Below are positions 16,785-24,938 of a stretch of DNA of 64,000 nucleotides, one piece after another. The notes under the pieces were generated by a model. It was not told the origin of the DNA and searched no databases. It saw only the letters and a program-made list of their open reading frames with translations. Positions within the stretch are counted from its first letter, which is position 1, and every line of letters starts with the position of its first letter. This DNA comes from Prolixibacteraceae bacterium UBA1413 (lineage in GTDB: Bacteria; Bacteroidota; Bacteroidia; Bacteroidales; Prolixibacteraceae), in the NCBI GenBank assembly GCA_002304925.1, contig DBPT01000022.1:1-64000 (forward strand), in the 5' to 3' direction. A program made the position numbers and the translations under genes.

Positions 16785-17438
16785 TCAGAGTTTTGCTACC
16801 ATTGTTCTTCCTCCTTTGACCTCCTGCCCCATTTCCACCAGAATCGCGGCATCTTTCGGGAAGAACAAATCTATCCGTGAACCATAACGGATAAAACCCA
16901 GCTCATCGGCGGGTTTTACCACATCTCCGGGCTTCTTGTAGGTGACGATCCTGCGGGCCAGAATTCCAGCTATCTGACGGACCAGGATTTCAGTTCCCGA
17001 CGGAGTGCGGATCACCGAGGTACACCGCTCGTTATTACCTGACGATTTTGCCAGATAGGCCGGGAGAAACCTGCCGGGGTGATGTTTCTGGTACACAATT
17101 TCCCCTGCTATGGGAACATGGTTGATATGCACATTGAAGAGCGACATAAAAACAGATACCTGAATCCGCTCCTCTTTGAAATATTCCTGTTCCAGAACCG
17201 GTTCGATGACCACCACTTTGCCATCGGCCACTGAAAGCACCTGGTCTGGTTCAACTCCTTTCACCGTTTGCGGATCGCGAAAAAACCAGAAATTAAAGAT
17301 GAAAAAGAAGGAGGTTACCGCCAGGGCCAAATAGAAGAAAAAACCGTTTCCAGACAAAAAGTAAACGATACCGTTGAAGAGGATCCCTCCCGCCAATATC
17401 CACGGGATGACCAGCAATCCTTCCTTATGTATCTTCAT
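16785..17438 (-). CDS. psd: Phosphatidylserine decarboxylase proenzyme (short type)
   Basis: Converts phosphatidylserine to phosphatidylethanolamine. From MKIHKEGLLVIPW it has 217 residues with two N-terminal membrane helices. The self-cleavage site is the G-S in FIRYGSRIDLFFP near the C terminus, giving the pyruvoyl group; NVHINHVPIAG is the conserved central stretch. It belongs to the short, archaeal-like Psd class common in Bacteroidota. A longer frame to 17504 would overlap cdsA, so 17438 (16 bases after the cdsA stop) is the better start. Confidence 0.93.
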   Translation of the reverse strand: MKIHKEGLLVIPWILAGGILFNGIVYFLSGNGFFFYLALAVTSFFFIFNFWFFRDPQTVKGVEPDQVLSVADGKVVVIEPVLEQEYFKEERIQVSVFMSLFNVHINHVPIAGEIVYQKHHPGRFLPAYLAKSSGNNERCTSVIRTPSGTEILVRQIAGILARRIVTYKKPGDVVKPADELGFIRYGSRIDLFFPKDAAILVEMGQEVKGGRTMVAKL

Positions 17439-17454
17439 AGATAGATTCTGTAAA

Positions 17455-18282
17455 TCATTTAAATCCGAAAAAGAAGAGCCACGCCGCCACCGCCGGAATG
17501 ACAAACAGATAGCTGTCGAACCGGTCGAGAAAACCGCCGTGTCCGGGAATCCACCTTCCTGAATCCTTGATTCTCAGACTTCTTTTAAGCAACGATTCGA
17601 CGAGGTCTCCGAAGGTTCCGAAAATGATAACCAGGAGGCTGATGACCAGCCAGGTATTCAACGCCAGGACGGGAATGAGCAGGCCGCACCCGACAGCTGC
17701 CAGCAAGGCCGCAACAGTGCCGCCAATGACCCCTTCCCACGACTTCTTCGGCGAGATCCTTTCAAACAACCGGTGTCTGCCCAAAGCCGTACCAATAAGG
17801 TAAGCCCCCGCATCGTAAATCCAGAGGATTACGGTAACACCCAGCAATACCCAGGGATAGAATATTTCCTTTTGGCCAGACCCGCTAAAAACGAGGTAAC
17901 TCGTCAGGCTCATGGGAATGGCGATGTAGACAAATCCCAGGATGGTATATGCTGTATTCGCTCCCGGGTCGGGTTTTTTCCGATACAGCTCAGCCACAAA
18001 CACCCCCGGTTGCATCAACACCGGGATCAGGAGATACTTGTAAGACAGATATCCGGCAGATGATGCGAAGAAAATGAGAAAGAAAAGAATGGCGGACAAA
18101 ATCCCCGTCACTTTCTGAGGTGATGATCCTGCAAGGGCTGCCATCCGGTATAGTTCCAGCAGACACAAGATGGTGAAGGTCATAAAAACCACGGCAAACA
18201 GGATGGGATGAAAAATCATCCCGCCAGCCACAATGATTACAAACAACAGGCTGCTCAGAGACCTGGCAATAAATGGTTTCAA
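17455..18282 (-). CDS. cdsA: Phosphatidate cytidylyltransferase
   Basis: Forms CDP-diacylglycerol from phosphatidate and CTP, the precursor for the two downstream genes. 275 residues with about eight membrane helices. The CdsA signature lies near the C terminus: ISPKKSWEGVIGG, then DLVESLLKRSLRIKDSG, then IPGHGGFLDRFDS. It overlaps the upstream DUF2007 gene by 4 bases. Confidence 0.95.
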   Translation of the reverse strand: MKPFIARSLSSLLFVIIVAGGMIFHPILFAVVFMTFTILCLLELYRMAALAGSSPQKVTGILSAILFFLIFFASSAGYLSYKYLLIPVLMQPGVFVAELYRKKPDPGANTAYTILGFVYIAIPMSLTSYLVFSGSGQKEIFYPWVLLGVTVILWIYDAGAYLIGTALGRHRLFERISPKKSWEGVIGGTVAALLAAVGCGLLIPVLALNTWLVISLLVIIFGTFGDLVESLLKRSLRIKDSGRWIPGHGGFLDRFDSYLFVIPAVAAWLFFFGFK

Positions 18283-18485
18283 TCTTTCAATTCTTTTAAT
18301 AACTCCAGCGCTGAATCCTCGGATTCCACCGGCACGTACACCAGAAACTCCCCGAAAGTAAGATACGTCGAGTCACGCTGGTTTAAGATAACTGCGCTGA
18401 TGCCCGAAGCTTCCAGGATGTCTTTTGCGATGATGGCCCGGTGTTCCAGCGTTGTCAAAAATACTTCTTTCCAGCCTGTTTCCAT
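18279..18485 (-). CDS. DUF2007-family small protein
   Basis: 68 residues. It matches the DUF2007 family (predicted signal-transducing protein): an N-terminal strand, RAIIAKDILEASGISAVILN, then a Tyr/Phe-rich middle and VYVPVESEDSALELLKEL. The molecular role is unknown. It overlaps cdsA by 4 bases, so it is in that operon. Upstream lies the remnant of a LUD-domain gene. Confidence 0.75.
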   Translation of the reverse strand: METGWKEVFLTTLEHRAIIAKDILEASGISAVILNQRDSTYLTFGEFLVYVPVESEDSALELLKELKD

Positions 18486-18510
18486 GATAGTGAGATTTTT
18501 TTTGTAATGA

Positions 18511-18639
18511 ATCGTTTATTGAGACAAATATGGCCAACTTTTCCGGACCATGAGCACCGATTACCAATGTCTTTTCAACATCGGCATTAAGGCTGGACCC
18601 TGAAATAAAGGTAATCATTGACCTCAGGAGTGCACCAGG
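18511..18639 (-). pseudogene. Relic of a LUD-domain (LutC-like) gene
   Basis: In the space between ftsH and the DUF2007 gene, one minus-strand frame encodes about 43 residues that read like the end of a LUD-domain protein: SGSSLNADVEKTLVIGAHGP followed by EKLAIFVSIND. The pattern S-x-x-A-D-x-E-x-x-L-V-x-G-A-H-G-P is the LUD C-terminal signature. The rest of the domain (about 150 residues) is absent, no start gives a normal protein, and the frame has no stop before it runs into the DUF2007 gene. In related Bacteroidota a LUD gene commonly sits between ftsH and cdsA, which fits an internal deletion. The last point is from memory of gene orders. Confidence 0.65.
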
Positions 18640-18664
18640 ATTTGTCCGGCGTGCATCGGTATTG

Positions 18665-20704
18665 TCATTCTGCGGAAGCGATTTTGTCATCTTCCGGCTT
18701 TTCCTCTGCAGGAGGATTCTCCTGTGATTGCATTTCCCCATGTTTGTCCCAGGCTCTTTTCCCGAAAATTTGTTCCATGTCTTCCGAGAAGATCACTTCC
18801 CTTTCCAGCAGCAGTTCGGCGAGTTTCTGATGTCCCTCCTGGTTTTCGCGAAGGATGGAGCATGCTCTTTTATATTCCTGGTCAATAATTGCTTTGGCTT
18901 CCTCATCAATGAGCTGCGCGGTTTTTTCGCTGTAGGGTTTTGTAAAGGAATAGTCACTCTGCCCGGAAGAGTCATAAAAACTCACCGTTCCGATTTTTTC
19001 GCTCATGCCGAAGATGCTCACCATGGCATAGGCCTGTTTGGTAATTCGTTCGAGGTCATTTTGAGCGCCCGAGGAGATCTTTCCGAAGACAATTTCTTCG
19101 GCAGCCCGGCCTCCGAGGGCTGAGCACATTTCATCAAGCAGCTGTTCCCTGGTGGTGATGGAGCGTTCTTCGGGCAGGTACCAGGCGGCCCCCAGGGCCT
19201 TTCCACGGGGCACGATGGTGACTTTCACCAGGGGATGGGCGTAGGGAAGCAGCCAACTGATGGTCGCATGTCCCGCCTCATGATAGGCGATGGTCTTTTT
19301 CTCATCCACGGAAATGATTTTGTTTTTCTTTTCCAGACCTCCGACAATCCTGTCGATGGCATCCAGGAAATCCTGGCGGGTGACCGATTCATGGTTTTTG
19401 CGTGCGGCGATCAATGCCGCTTCGTTGCAAACATTGGCGATATCGGCCCCTGAGAAGCCCGGGGTTTGTTTGGCAAGGAATTCCACTTTGACATCTTCGT
19501 GGAGCTTGAGGGGTTTCAGGTGAACCAGAAAAATCTCCCCCCTCTCGTTCAGATCGGGAAGTTCCACGTTGATCTGGCGATCGAAACGGCCGGCCCGCAT
19601 CAGGGCCCTGTCGAGAATATCAGCCCTGTTGGTGGCAGCTAGAACAATCACCCCGCTGTTGGTATCAAAGCCATCCATTTCCGTGAGCAACTGGTTAAGT
19701 GTATTCTCCCGTTCATCGTTGGAACCGAAGTTGGGATTTCTGCCCCGTGCCCTTCCGATGGCATCGATCTCATCGATAAAAACAATACAGGGAGCCTTCT
19801 CCTTGGCCTGCTTGAAAAGGTCACGCACCCGGGAAGCGCCGACACCTACGAACATCTCTACAAAATCGGAACCCGACATGGAAAAGAAGGGTACGTTGGC
19901 TTCTCCCGCAACAGCTTTGGCGAGCAAGGTTTTTCCTGTTCCGGGAGGACCGACAAGCAAGGCCCCCTTGGGAATCTTGCCTCCCAGTTTGGTAAATTTC
20001 TCAGGATTCTTGAGAAATTCCACGATCTCTTCCACCTCCTGTTTGGCCTCCGAAAGGCCCGCCACATCCTTGAAGGAGGTATTCACACGCGCATCCCGGT
20101 CAAAAATCCGGGCCTGCGACTTGCCAACGCTGAAAATCCCGCCGGGACCGCCCCCGGCGCCTTTGCTCATGCGGCGGAAAATCCACCACCATAGCAAAAT
20201 GAGAAGTACAAAAGGCCCCAGAGACCAGAGAATCTCATTCAGCCAGTTTCTTTCATTCCGGTATTCCGCCTCAATACGATCGCTCGGAGGAAAACCCTCC
20301 TGGGCCTCCATGAGCTTTTGCTCAAAAGTCTCCACAGAACCAATCGTCCAGAAAAAATGGGGGCCTCCTTCGGCAGGCTTGACAAAGGTCCCTTCCAGAT
20401 CCTCCTTGTATTTGGCCTCGCTATTTTTCTTCAAGTAAAGCAGGGCCTTCTCGTTGTTGACGACCACGATGCGTTCCACATCACGATCGGCCAGCATGGT
20501 CGTCCTTACCTTATTCCAGTTGGTCTCCACAGGACCTTTGTTACCGGTAAAGAAATAATTCACCACCAGGAAAAGGACGGCAATGATTCCATAAAACCAG
20601 TACGGATTGAATTTGGGCCTGGGCACGTTGCCCCCGGCCCCTCCGGGCACTTTCCCAGGATTCTGCCTCTCTTCCTGTTTATTCTTATTGTTGTTGGCTG
20701 CCAT
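18665..20704 (-). CDS. ftsH: ATP-dependent zinc metalloprotease FtsH
   Basis: Membrane-anchored AAA protease for quality control of membrane and short-lived proteins. Of 679 residues, one helix lies near 36-53 and a second near 160-176, with a periplasmic domain between. Walker A GPPGTGKT is at about 252, Walker B IVFIDEID near 307, the second region of homology ATNRADILDRAL near 357, and the zinc motif HEAGH at 475-479. The N terminus is Asn/Lys-rich. It follows rsfS on the minus strand after a 151-base space. Confidence 0.97.
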   Translation of the reverse strand: MAANNNKNKQEERQNPGKVPGGAGGNVPRPKFNPYWFYGIIAVLFLVVNYFFTGNKGPVETNWNKVRTTMLADRDVERIVVVNNEKALLYLKKNSEAKYKEDLEGTFVKPAEGGPHFFWTIGSVETFEQKLMEAQEGFPPSDRIEAEYRNERNWLNEILWSLGPFVLLILLWWWIFRRMSKGAGGGPGGIFSVGKSQARIFDRDARVNTSFKDVAGLSEAKQEVEEIVEFLKNPEKFTKLGGKIPKGALLVGPPGTGKTLLAKAVAGEANVPFFSMSGSDFVEMFVGVGASRVRDLFKQAKEKAPCIVFIDEIDAIGRARGRNPNFGSNDERENTLNQLLTEMDGFDTNSGVIVLAATNRADILDRALMRAGRFDRQINVELPDLNERGEIFLVHLKPLKLHEDVKVEFLAKQTPGFSGADIANVCNEAALIAARKNHESVTRQDFLDAIDRIVGGLEKKNKIISVDEKKTIAYHEAGHATISWLLPYAHPLVKVTIVPRGKALGAAWYLPEERSITTREQLLDEMCSALGGRAAEEIVFGKISSGAQNDLERITKQAYAMVSIFGMSEKIGTVSFYDSSGQSDYSFTKPYSEKTAQLIDEEAKAIIDQEYKRACSILRENQEGHQKLAELLLEREVIFSEDMEQIFGKRAWDKHGEMQSQENPPAEEKPEDDKIASAE

Positions 20705-20773
20705 ATCAATTATCCTAATTCATCCCTTTAAATCCTTAAACTGATCCGAATCACACCCTGAAACGCATGTAAA

Positions 20774-20789
20774 ACCCGCGCGGGCGGGT
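20774..20789 (-). terminator. GC-rich hairpin between rsfS and ftsH
   Basis: ACCCGC (20774-20779) pairs with GCGGGT (20784-20789) around a 4-base loop. On the minus strand the right arm is followed by TTTA, so it could be a weak terminator or attenuator between rsfS and ftsH. No strong U-tract. Confidence 0.35.
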
Positions 20790-20855
20790 ATGCCGGGCGC
20801 ACCATTCCCAGTGCCCCGATATTTTACTCGCACATATGCCCTTTTGTGTAAACCG

Positions 20856-21233
20856 TTACATGCTCGTTTCATCTTCCGGAAAATTTATCGAAGCATCGGA
20901 CCACAACTCCTCGAGGTTGTAATAATTCCGCGCTTCCTCCCTGAAAACATGCACCATAAGATCCCCATAATCGAGAAGGATCCAAATGGCGTTGCGATAA
21001 CCGTCCTTATGCCAGGTTCTGGTCCCTGTCATTTCCGTGACCGTCTCTTCCACTGAACGGGCAATGGCGTCAACCTGTGTGTTGGAAGTCCCGTGACAAA
21101 TCAAGAAATAGCCACATTCGGTGTGTTGAATGGTGGTCAGGTCTATTACTGCGATTTTCTTTCCTTTTAACCGCCTCATTCCTTCAATGGCGGCATCCAG
21201 AATATTTTTCGTTTCTACCAGCTTTTTCTTCAT
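20856..21233 (-). CDS. rsfS: Ribosomal silencing factor RsfS
   Basis: Binds ribosomal protein uL14 and blocks subunit joining in starvation. 125 residues with the family order KGKKIAVIDLTTI, CGYFLICHGTSNTQVDAIA, and WILLDYGDLMVHVF, followed by the Y-N-L-E-E-L-W motif seen near the C terminus. Its position between birA and ftsH is normal for the phylum. A full -7 element (TATCTTTG on the minus strand) lies 19 bases upstream of the start codon. Confidence 0.95.
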   Translation of the reverse strand: MKKKLVETKNILDAAIEGMRRLKGKKIAVIDLTTIQHTECGYFLICHGTSNTQVDAIARSVEETVTEMTGTRTWHKDGYRNAIWILLDYGDLMVHVFREEARNYYNLEELWSDASINFPEDETSM

Positions 21234-21251
21234 CTACTTACAATCACGATA

Positions 21252-21259
21252 CAAAGATA
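21252..21259 (-). promoter_or_regulatory. -7 element for rsfS
   Basis: CAAAGATA on the plus strand reads TATCTTTG on the minus strand, a full match to TAnnTTTG. There is no TTTG at the -33 position. It would begin transcription about 12 bases before the start codon. Confidence 0.4.
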
Positions 21260-21390
21260 GCAAAATGAAACGGAGACCATTTCAGAAAGGAAAAGCTTTT
21301 GCAGCATAATCACCTTCTTCGTTGGATGTTTCAGATTTTGTCCGTTATTTTAGGGTAACCGGCAAACGTTATCTTTTTAGCCAAATTAAC

Positions 21391-22143
21391 ATGCAATCTA
21401 TGGTCCGTTCCGAGTCCAAAATCATTCTCCTCGGTGAAACAGATTCCACCAACAATTATGCCACCCGCCTTCTGAAGAAAGAAACGGTGGCCGAAGGCAC
21501 AGTCATCCTGACAAAGCGGCAGACCAGCGGCAAAGGATACGGCAGAAATTCCTGGGATAGCGAGGAAAACAAAAATCTCACTTTCAGTATTATCCTTTAT
21601 CCCGGCTTTCTGCATGCATCCCGGCAGTTTCTGCTCTCCCAGGCTGTTTCGCTGGGCATCACCGGGTACCTGTCGGAAAAGACCGGTGCCGTTTCAGTGA
21701 AATGGCCTAATGATATTTTGATCGGCAACAGGAAAGTTGCCGGGATCCTTATCGAAAATGTCATCTCCGGGAGCACCCTTCATTCATCGGTCATCGGTGT
21801 GGGACTCAATGTGAACCAACTTGAATTCCCCGCTTATCTGCAGCGTGCGACTTCCCTTTGCCTTGTCACCGGAAAAACGTATGACCTGGATGAAGCCTTG
21901 CAGGAAATAGTTGCCGGAATATCATTGTGGTACAATGAGTTAAAATCTGGCAGACAGGAAAAGGTCAGAAATTGTTATCTTGCAGAAATGTTCAGGAAAG
22001 ATGAGCTGACCGATTTCCGGACGCATGACAGGTTGTTCAGCGCCCGGATCAGGGGAATTGACGAGTTTGGCCAGTTGATGCTCGAGGAGTTGTCGGGGAA
22101 AATCTCCATGTGGCCTTTCAAATCGGTGGAGATGGTGTACTGA
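21391..22143 (+). CDS. birA: Biotin-[acetyl-CoA-carboxylase] ligase
   Basis: Makes biotinyl-AMP and loads biotin on carboxylase carrier proteins. From MQSMVRSESK it has 250 residues and no N-terminal DNA-binding domain, so it is a class I ligase without repressor function. Motifs: STNNYA, the biotin/ATP loop SGKGYGRNSW, VSVKWPNDI, and GVGLNVNQ. An upstream ATG at 21322 would add 23 residues with no family match. It is divergent from rsfS. Confidence 0.93.
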   Translation: MQSMVRSESKIILLGETDSTNNYATRLLKKETVAEGTVILTKRQTSGKGYGRNSWDSEENKNLTFSIILYPGFLHASRQFLLSQAVSLGITGYLSEKTGAVSVKWPNDILIGNRKVAGILIENVISGSTLHSSVIGVGLNVNQLEFPAYLQRATSLCLVTGKTYDLDEALQEIVAGISLWYNELKSGRQEKVRNCYLAEMFRKDELTDFRTHDRLFSARIRGIDEFGQLMLEELSGKISMWPFKSVEMVY

Positions 22144-22593
22144 TTAGCGGTAGGGAAGCCTTACCAGCGATTCCGCCAGTTGGTCAATTCCCGATTCCAG
22201 CTTGTTACCCACCATCATCTTCACCATCATTCCTATTTCGGCATGCAGGGTAAGTCTCATTTTTGTCCGGGAATTTTCCAGCGGAAGCAGCTGGATCCAC
22301 ATTGTCAGTTCCAGGGGAAGTGATCCCTCCCCTTTTATCTTGATGGTGGAGTGCGGCGTCCGTTCCACTATCCTGATGGCGGCATTGCCTAAATTTCCGA
22401 TTTCAAACCGGCAGGAGTCATAATCCGATTCGAAATTTCGGATATTCACCTGGGGGATTTTTTCAGAAACGGCGGCAAGCACATCCTTGTTGAGGTATAT
22501 CGACAGATTTTGAAAATCGGAAAGGGTGTCGAAAACAGTTTCGATGGGGTGGTCTATGACCTTGACATTACTTACGTACTTGCTGAGGGACAT
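22144..22593 (-). CDS. SRPBCC/START-fold small protein
   Basis: 149 residues. The shape fits the SRPBCC (Bet v1/START-like) fold: an opening strand and helix with ETVFDTLSDFQNLSIYL, repeated amphipathic strands such as MWIQLLPLENSRTKMRLTLH, and a closing helix LESGIDQLAESLV. Proteins of this type bind hydrophobic ligands; no ligand can be inferred. It follows pyrE on the minus strand after 29 bases and is probably in the same transcript. It is convergent with birA, whose stop codon is directly adjacent. Confidence 0.7.
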   Translation of the reverse strand: MSLSKYVSNVKVIDHPIETVFDTLSDFQNLSIYLNKDVLAAVSEKIPQVNIRNFESDYDSCRFEIGNLGNAAIRIVERTPHSTIKIKGEGSLPLELTMWIQLLPLENSRTKMRLTLHAEIGMMVKMMVGNKLESGIDQLAESLVRLPYR

Positions 22594-22622
22594 TTTATGC
22601 AGTTTTTTAATGAAGCGTATGG

Positions 22623-23255
22623 TTACCTGCCCCAGTTTGCAGGATCTTCGCGCCAGAGCATCAATTTTTCCAGCTGTTCTTCCGTAATTTTTCCGGAGGC
22701 GAGTGCCTGGCTGATGAGCACCTGATAACGGCTCAGGGTGATAAGTTCCACCCCTTCCTTTCTGAAATTCTCAGCGGACTGAGGAAAATCATAGGTAAAA
22801 ATGGCAACCATTCCCAGCACGTGGCTTCCGATCTGCCTGACCGCCCGGACCGCTTTCAGGCTGCTGGAGCCTGTGGAGACGAGGTCTTCGATGATAACCA
22901 CTTTCTGACCGGGTTTCAAGTCCCCCTCAATAAGGTTTTCCAGTCCGTGTCCCTTGGGTTCCGAACGCACATAAGCAAATGGCAACCCCAGTTCTCCGGC
23001 CACGAGGGCTCCGTGGGCGATGGCTCCCGTCGCCACACCGGCAATGGCTTCTGCTTCGGGATACCGTTGACGGATCACCAGCACGAACTGGTCCCTGATA
23101 AAACTCCGGGCGGCAGGATAGGAAAGGATTTTGCGGTTATCACAATATATGGGGGCTTTCCAACCCGATGCCCAGGAAAAAGGATTTGAAGGTTGCACTT
23201 TTATTGAGTTAATTTGCAGCAGTAGTTGGGCTACTTCAACCTGCATTTTTTCCAT
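22623..23255 (-). CDS. pyrE: Orotate phosphoribosyltransferase
   Basis: Makes orotidine monophosphate from orotate and PRPP in pyrimidine synthesis. 210 residues from MEKMQVEVAQLL. The PRPP-binding motif is VVIIEDLVSTGSSS; SGWKAPIYCDNRKI and GVATGAIAHGALVA are typical of PyrE. An ATG at 23330 would add 25 residues and overlap the divergent NUDIX gene, so 23255 is preferred. A -7 element (TACATTTG) lies at 23279-23286, within the first codons of the NUDIX gene. Confidence 0.94.
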   Translation of the reverse strand: MEKMQVEVAQLLLQINSIKVQPSNPFSWASGWKAPIYCDNRKILSYPAARSFIRDQFVLVIRQRYPEAEAIAGVATGAIAHGALVAGELGLPFAYVRSEPKGHGLENLIEGDLKPGQKVVIIEDLVSTGSSSLKAVRAVRQIGSHVLGMVAIFTYDFPQSAENFRKEGVELITLSRYQVLISQALASGKITEEQLEKLMLWREDPANWGR

Positions 23256-23275
23256 AATCGTGTTTCTAGAATTTT

Positions 23276-23908
23276 GTGCAAATGTATGAAGTTTTTCTGA
23301 ATGAGCGGAAGCTGTTGGTGGGCAAACCATCGGAGTTTTTTAACTGCTGCAGTCAGGTCAGAATCGTGGAATTGAAGAGTTTCTCTGACCTTGCTGATCA
23401 GGTCAACCGGTTCCTTGCCGGGGATGAAGAGCTGCTGGCCCTTGCCGGCGATGACCCTGCGCTGTGGTCCCGGTTTAAGAAGCTGTTCCAATTCATTCCG
23501 GCCGCCGGAGGCGTTGTCAGAAGTGAAAAGGGAATACTTTTGATATTCAGGAGGGGGAAATGGGACCTTCCCAAAGGAAAAACCGAACGGCATGAAACGG
23601 CGGAAATGGCTGCCCTGCGCGAGGTAAGGGAAGAGACAGGTCTCAGCGGCCTCGTGATCGACGGAGCCTTACCGTCGACCTGGCACCTCTACCTTTCTCA
23701 CTATCCCGGAAAGCCGGAAGTGTGGATCCTGAAGGAAACCCGGTGGTTTTCCATGCATTCCTCAGGAGATCAAGAACCTGTCCCCGAAACGGGGGAAGAG
23801 ATTCAGGAGGTCCGCTGGTTCACTTCACCCACCCTTCCTCAGGCACTCGCCAATACCCATGCCAGTCTCCGGGAGTTGATTTCCGGCGCTTTCCGCCCCC
23901 TATCCTGA
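23276..23908 (+). CDS. NUDIX hydrolase
   Basis: 210 residues. The NUDIX box G-x5-E-x7-R-E-U-x-E-E-x-G-U is complete in GKTERHETAEMAALREVREE followed by TGL, preceded by GKWDLPKG. Such enzymes hydrolyse nucleoside diphosphates linked to other groups; the substrate is not predictable here. The first 70 residues are outside the NUDIX domain and appear conserved in Bacteroidota relatives of this type. An ATG at 23282 is an equally good start. It is divergent from pyrE with only 20 bases between start codons. Confidence 0.88.
   Translation: MQMYEVFLNERKLLVGKPSEFFNCCSQVRIVELKSFSDLADQVNRFLAGDEELLALAGDDPALWSRFKKLFQFIPAAGGVVRSEKGILLIFRRGKWDLPKGKTERHETAEMAALREVREETGLSGLVIDGALPSTWHLYLSHYPGKPEVWILKETRWFSMHSSGDQEPVPETGEEIQEVRWFTSPTLPQALANTHASLRELISGAFRPLS
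23279..23286 (-). promoter_or_regulatory. -7 element for pyrE inside the NUDIX gene
   Basis: CAAATGTA on the plus strand reads TACATTTG on the minus strand, a full -7 match 24 bases before the pyrE start. It overlaps the first codons of the NUDIX gene. The -33 position reads TTCC, two matches to TTTG. Confidence 0.4.
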
Positions 23909-24013
23909 CCTTCCCCCCCGACACCGACTTCATCGAACATAGAAGGCTTCGTCGGCCGAAGTCCGAAACCCCTGTGACCACCGAAGTTATACGAAAGTGG
24001 TTGGCCCAGCTGA

Positions 24014-24049
24014 CTTCTTAACCTCAACCTTAACCTCACCCTCAACCTC
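24014..24049. repeat. Hexamer array B (6 units, minus-strand RAGGTW)
   Basis: Six exact-phase hexamers read on the minus strand as GAGGTT, GAGGGT, GAGGTT, AAGGTT, GAGGTT and AAGAAG. They lie 105 bases after the NUDIX stop and 72 bases before the next start codon. Here the purine-rich strand is opposite to the flanking genes. Confidence 0.85.
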
Positions 24050-24121
24050 ATCTGTTTTGGCATACACTTTGCTTCTGTATTGACAGATACCGGTACAGCG
24101 TGGTACAAAAACACTTAAAAA

Positions 24122-24889
24122 ATGAGCATCATGAAAACGAGAAGGTTCACACTGCTGGCAGCCATCGTGATGATGGGCGCAGTAACAGGGGCAGCCGGAC
24201 AACCGGCACGTGGAGAGAAAAACGGCAACCACGAAAAAAACAACCGGAAAGAGCTCAGACCGGATGAAAGAAGGGAAGTACGCGGCATGCAGGAGAGGAA
24301 ACACTATTCCGCTGACAGGGTCATCACCCCGCGGGAGATGAATATGCAGAAGAATGCGCAGAAGAAGGGAAATGACGTCCGGCAAATTGAAAAAAGGAAG
24401 TTGCGGGAAGTTCCGGGGCATCCCAAAGGCAAATACATGGTCGTGGATAACAAGTTCAGCAACCCCCCCAGGTCATACAGAAAAACAGGATACCCGTATG
24501 CTTACAGCCATTATTACCGCAAAGACCATATCCCTGTTGTTTTCCACAACAACAAATACTACAGGTATCATCCCAAATTCGGGCATACCATCCGCAAGTT
24601 CGCCCATGCCCCGGTCAGGTTTTGGGCAGGCACATCGGCCTTTTACTACAGTGACGGATTTTTCTACCGGCATCATCCCGGGATTGGCTACATCTGGGTG
24701 GAAGATCCCTACAACCTCTGGTTTACGGAACTCCCCCGTGAAGCCGTCAGGGTGATGATCGCAGGACGTTTATATTTCCGGATGGGAAATGCTTACTTCA
24801 CCCCCGGTCTCTACGGATTCCGGATGGCGGTACTTCCTGACCATTACTACACCAGAGGACCAGCCTTCGCCATTGACGTAAGGTTTTAG
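24122..24889 (+). CDS. Secreted basic protein with Tyr-rich repeats (DUF6515-like)
   Basis: 255 residues. An N-terminal signal sequence (ATG at 24122 or 24131) is followed by about 80 very polar residues rich in Lys, Arg, Glu and Asn. The C-terminal half has repeated Tyr/His motifs (YYRYHPKFGH, FYRHHPGIGYIW, LYFRMGNAYFTPG) like those of DUF6515-type Bacteroidota proteins, which carry short beta repeats reading V-x-I-x-G-x-x-Y-x-x-x-x-G-x-x-Y. The role is unknown; it is likely periplasmic or outer-membrane-associated. It ends at a strong bidirectional terminator. Confidence 0.6.
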   Translation: MSIMKTRRFTLLAAIVMMGAVTGAAGQPARGEKNGNHEKNNRKELRPDERREVRGMQERKHYSADRVITPREMNMQKNAQKKGNDVRQIEKRKLREVPGHPKGKYMVVDNKFSNPPRSYRKTGYPYAYSHYYRKDHIPVVFHNNKYYRYHPKFGHTIRKFAHAPVRFWAGTSAFYYSDGFFYRHHPGIGYIWVEDPYNLWFTELPREAVRVMIAGRLYFRMGNAYFTPGLYGFRMAVLPDHYYTRGPAFAIDVRF

Positions 24890-24894
24890 TTTTA

Positions 24895-24938
24895 ACAGGA
24901 GCAGCCCCGGTAGATTGCCTGGGCCGCTCCTGTTTTTA
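24895..24938. terminator. Bidirectional intrinsic terminator
   Basis: ACAGGAGC-A-GCCC (24895-24907) pairs with GGGC-C-GCTCCTGT (24921-24933), a 12-base-pair stem with one A/C mismatch, followed by TTTTT. It serves the secreted protein gene on the plus strand. The T-run overlaps the stop codon of the minus-strand phosphofructokinase gene, so the hairpin also lies directly after that gene. Confidence 0.85.

Noticed and set aside
18373..18741. A 122-codon minus-strand frame crossing the ftsH end, the LUD relic and the DUF2007 gene
   Set aside because: It overlaps two real genes in another frame; only the middle 43 codons resemble a family, so that part is reported as a relic and not as a gene.
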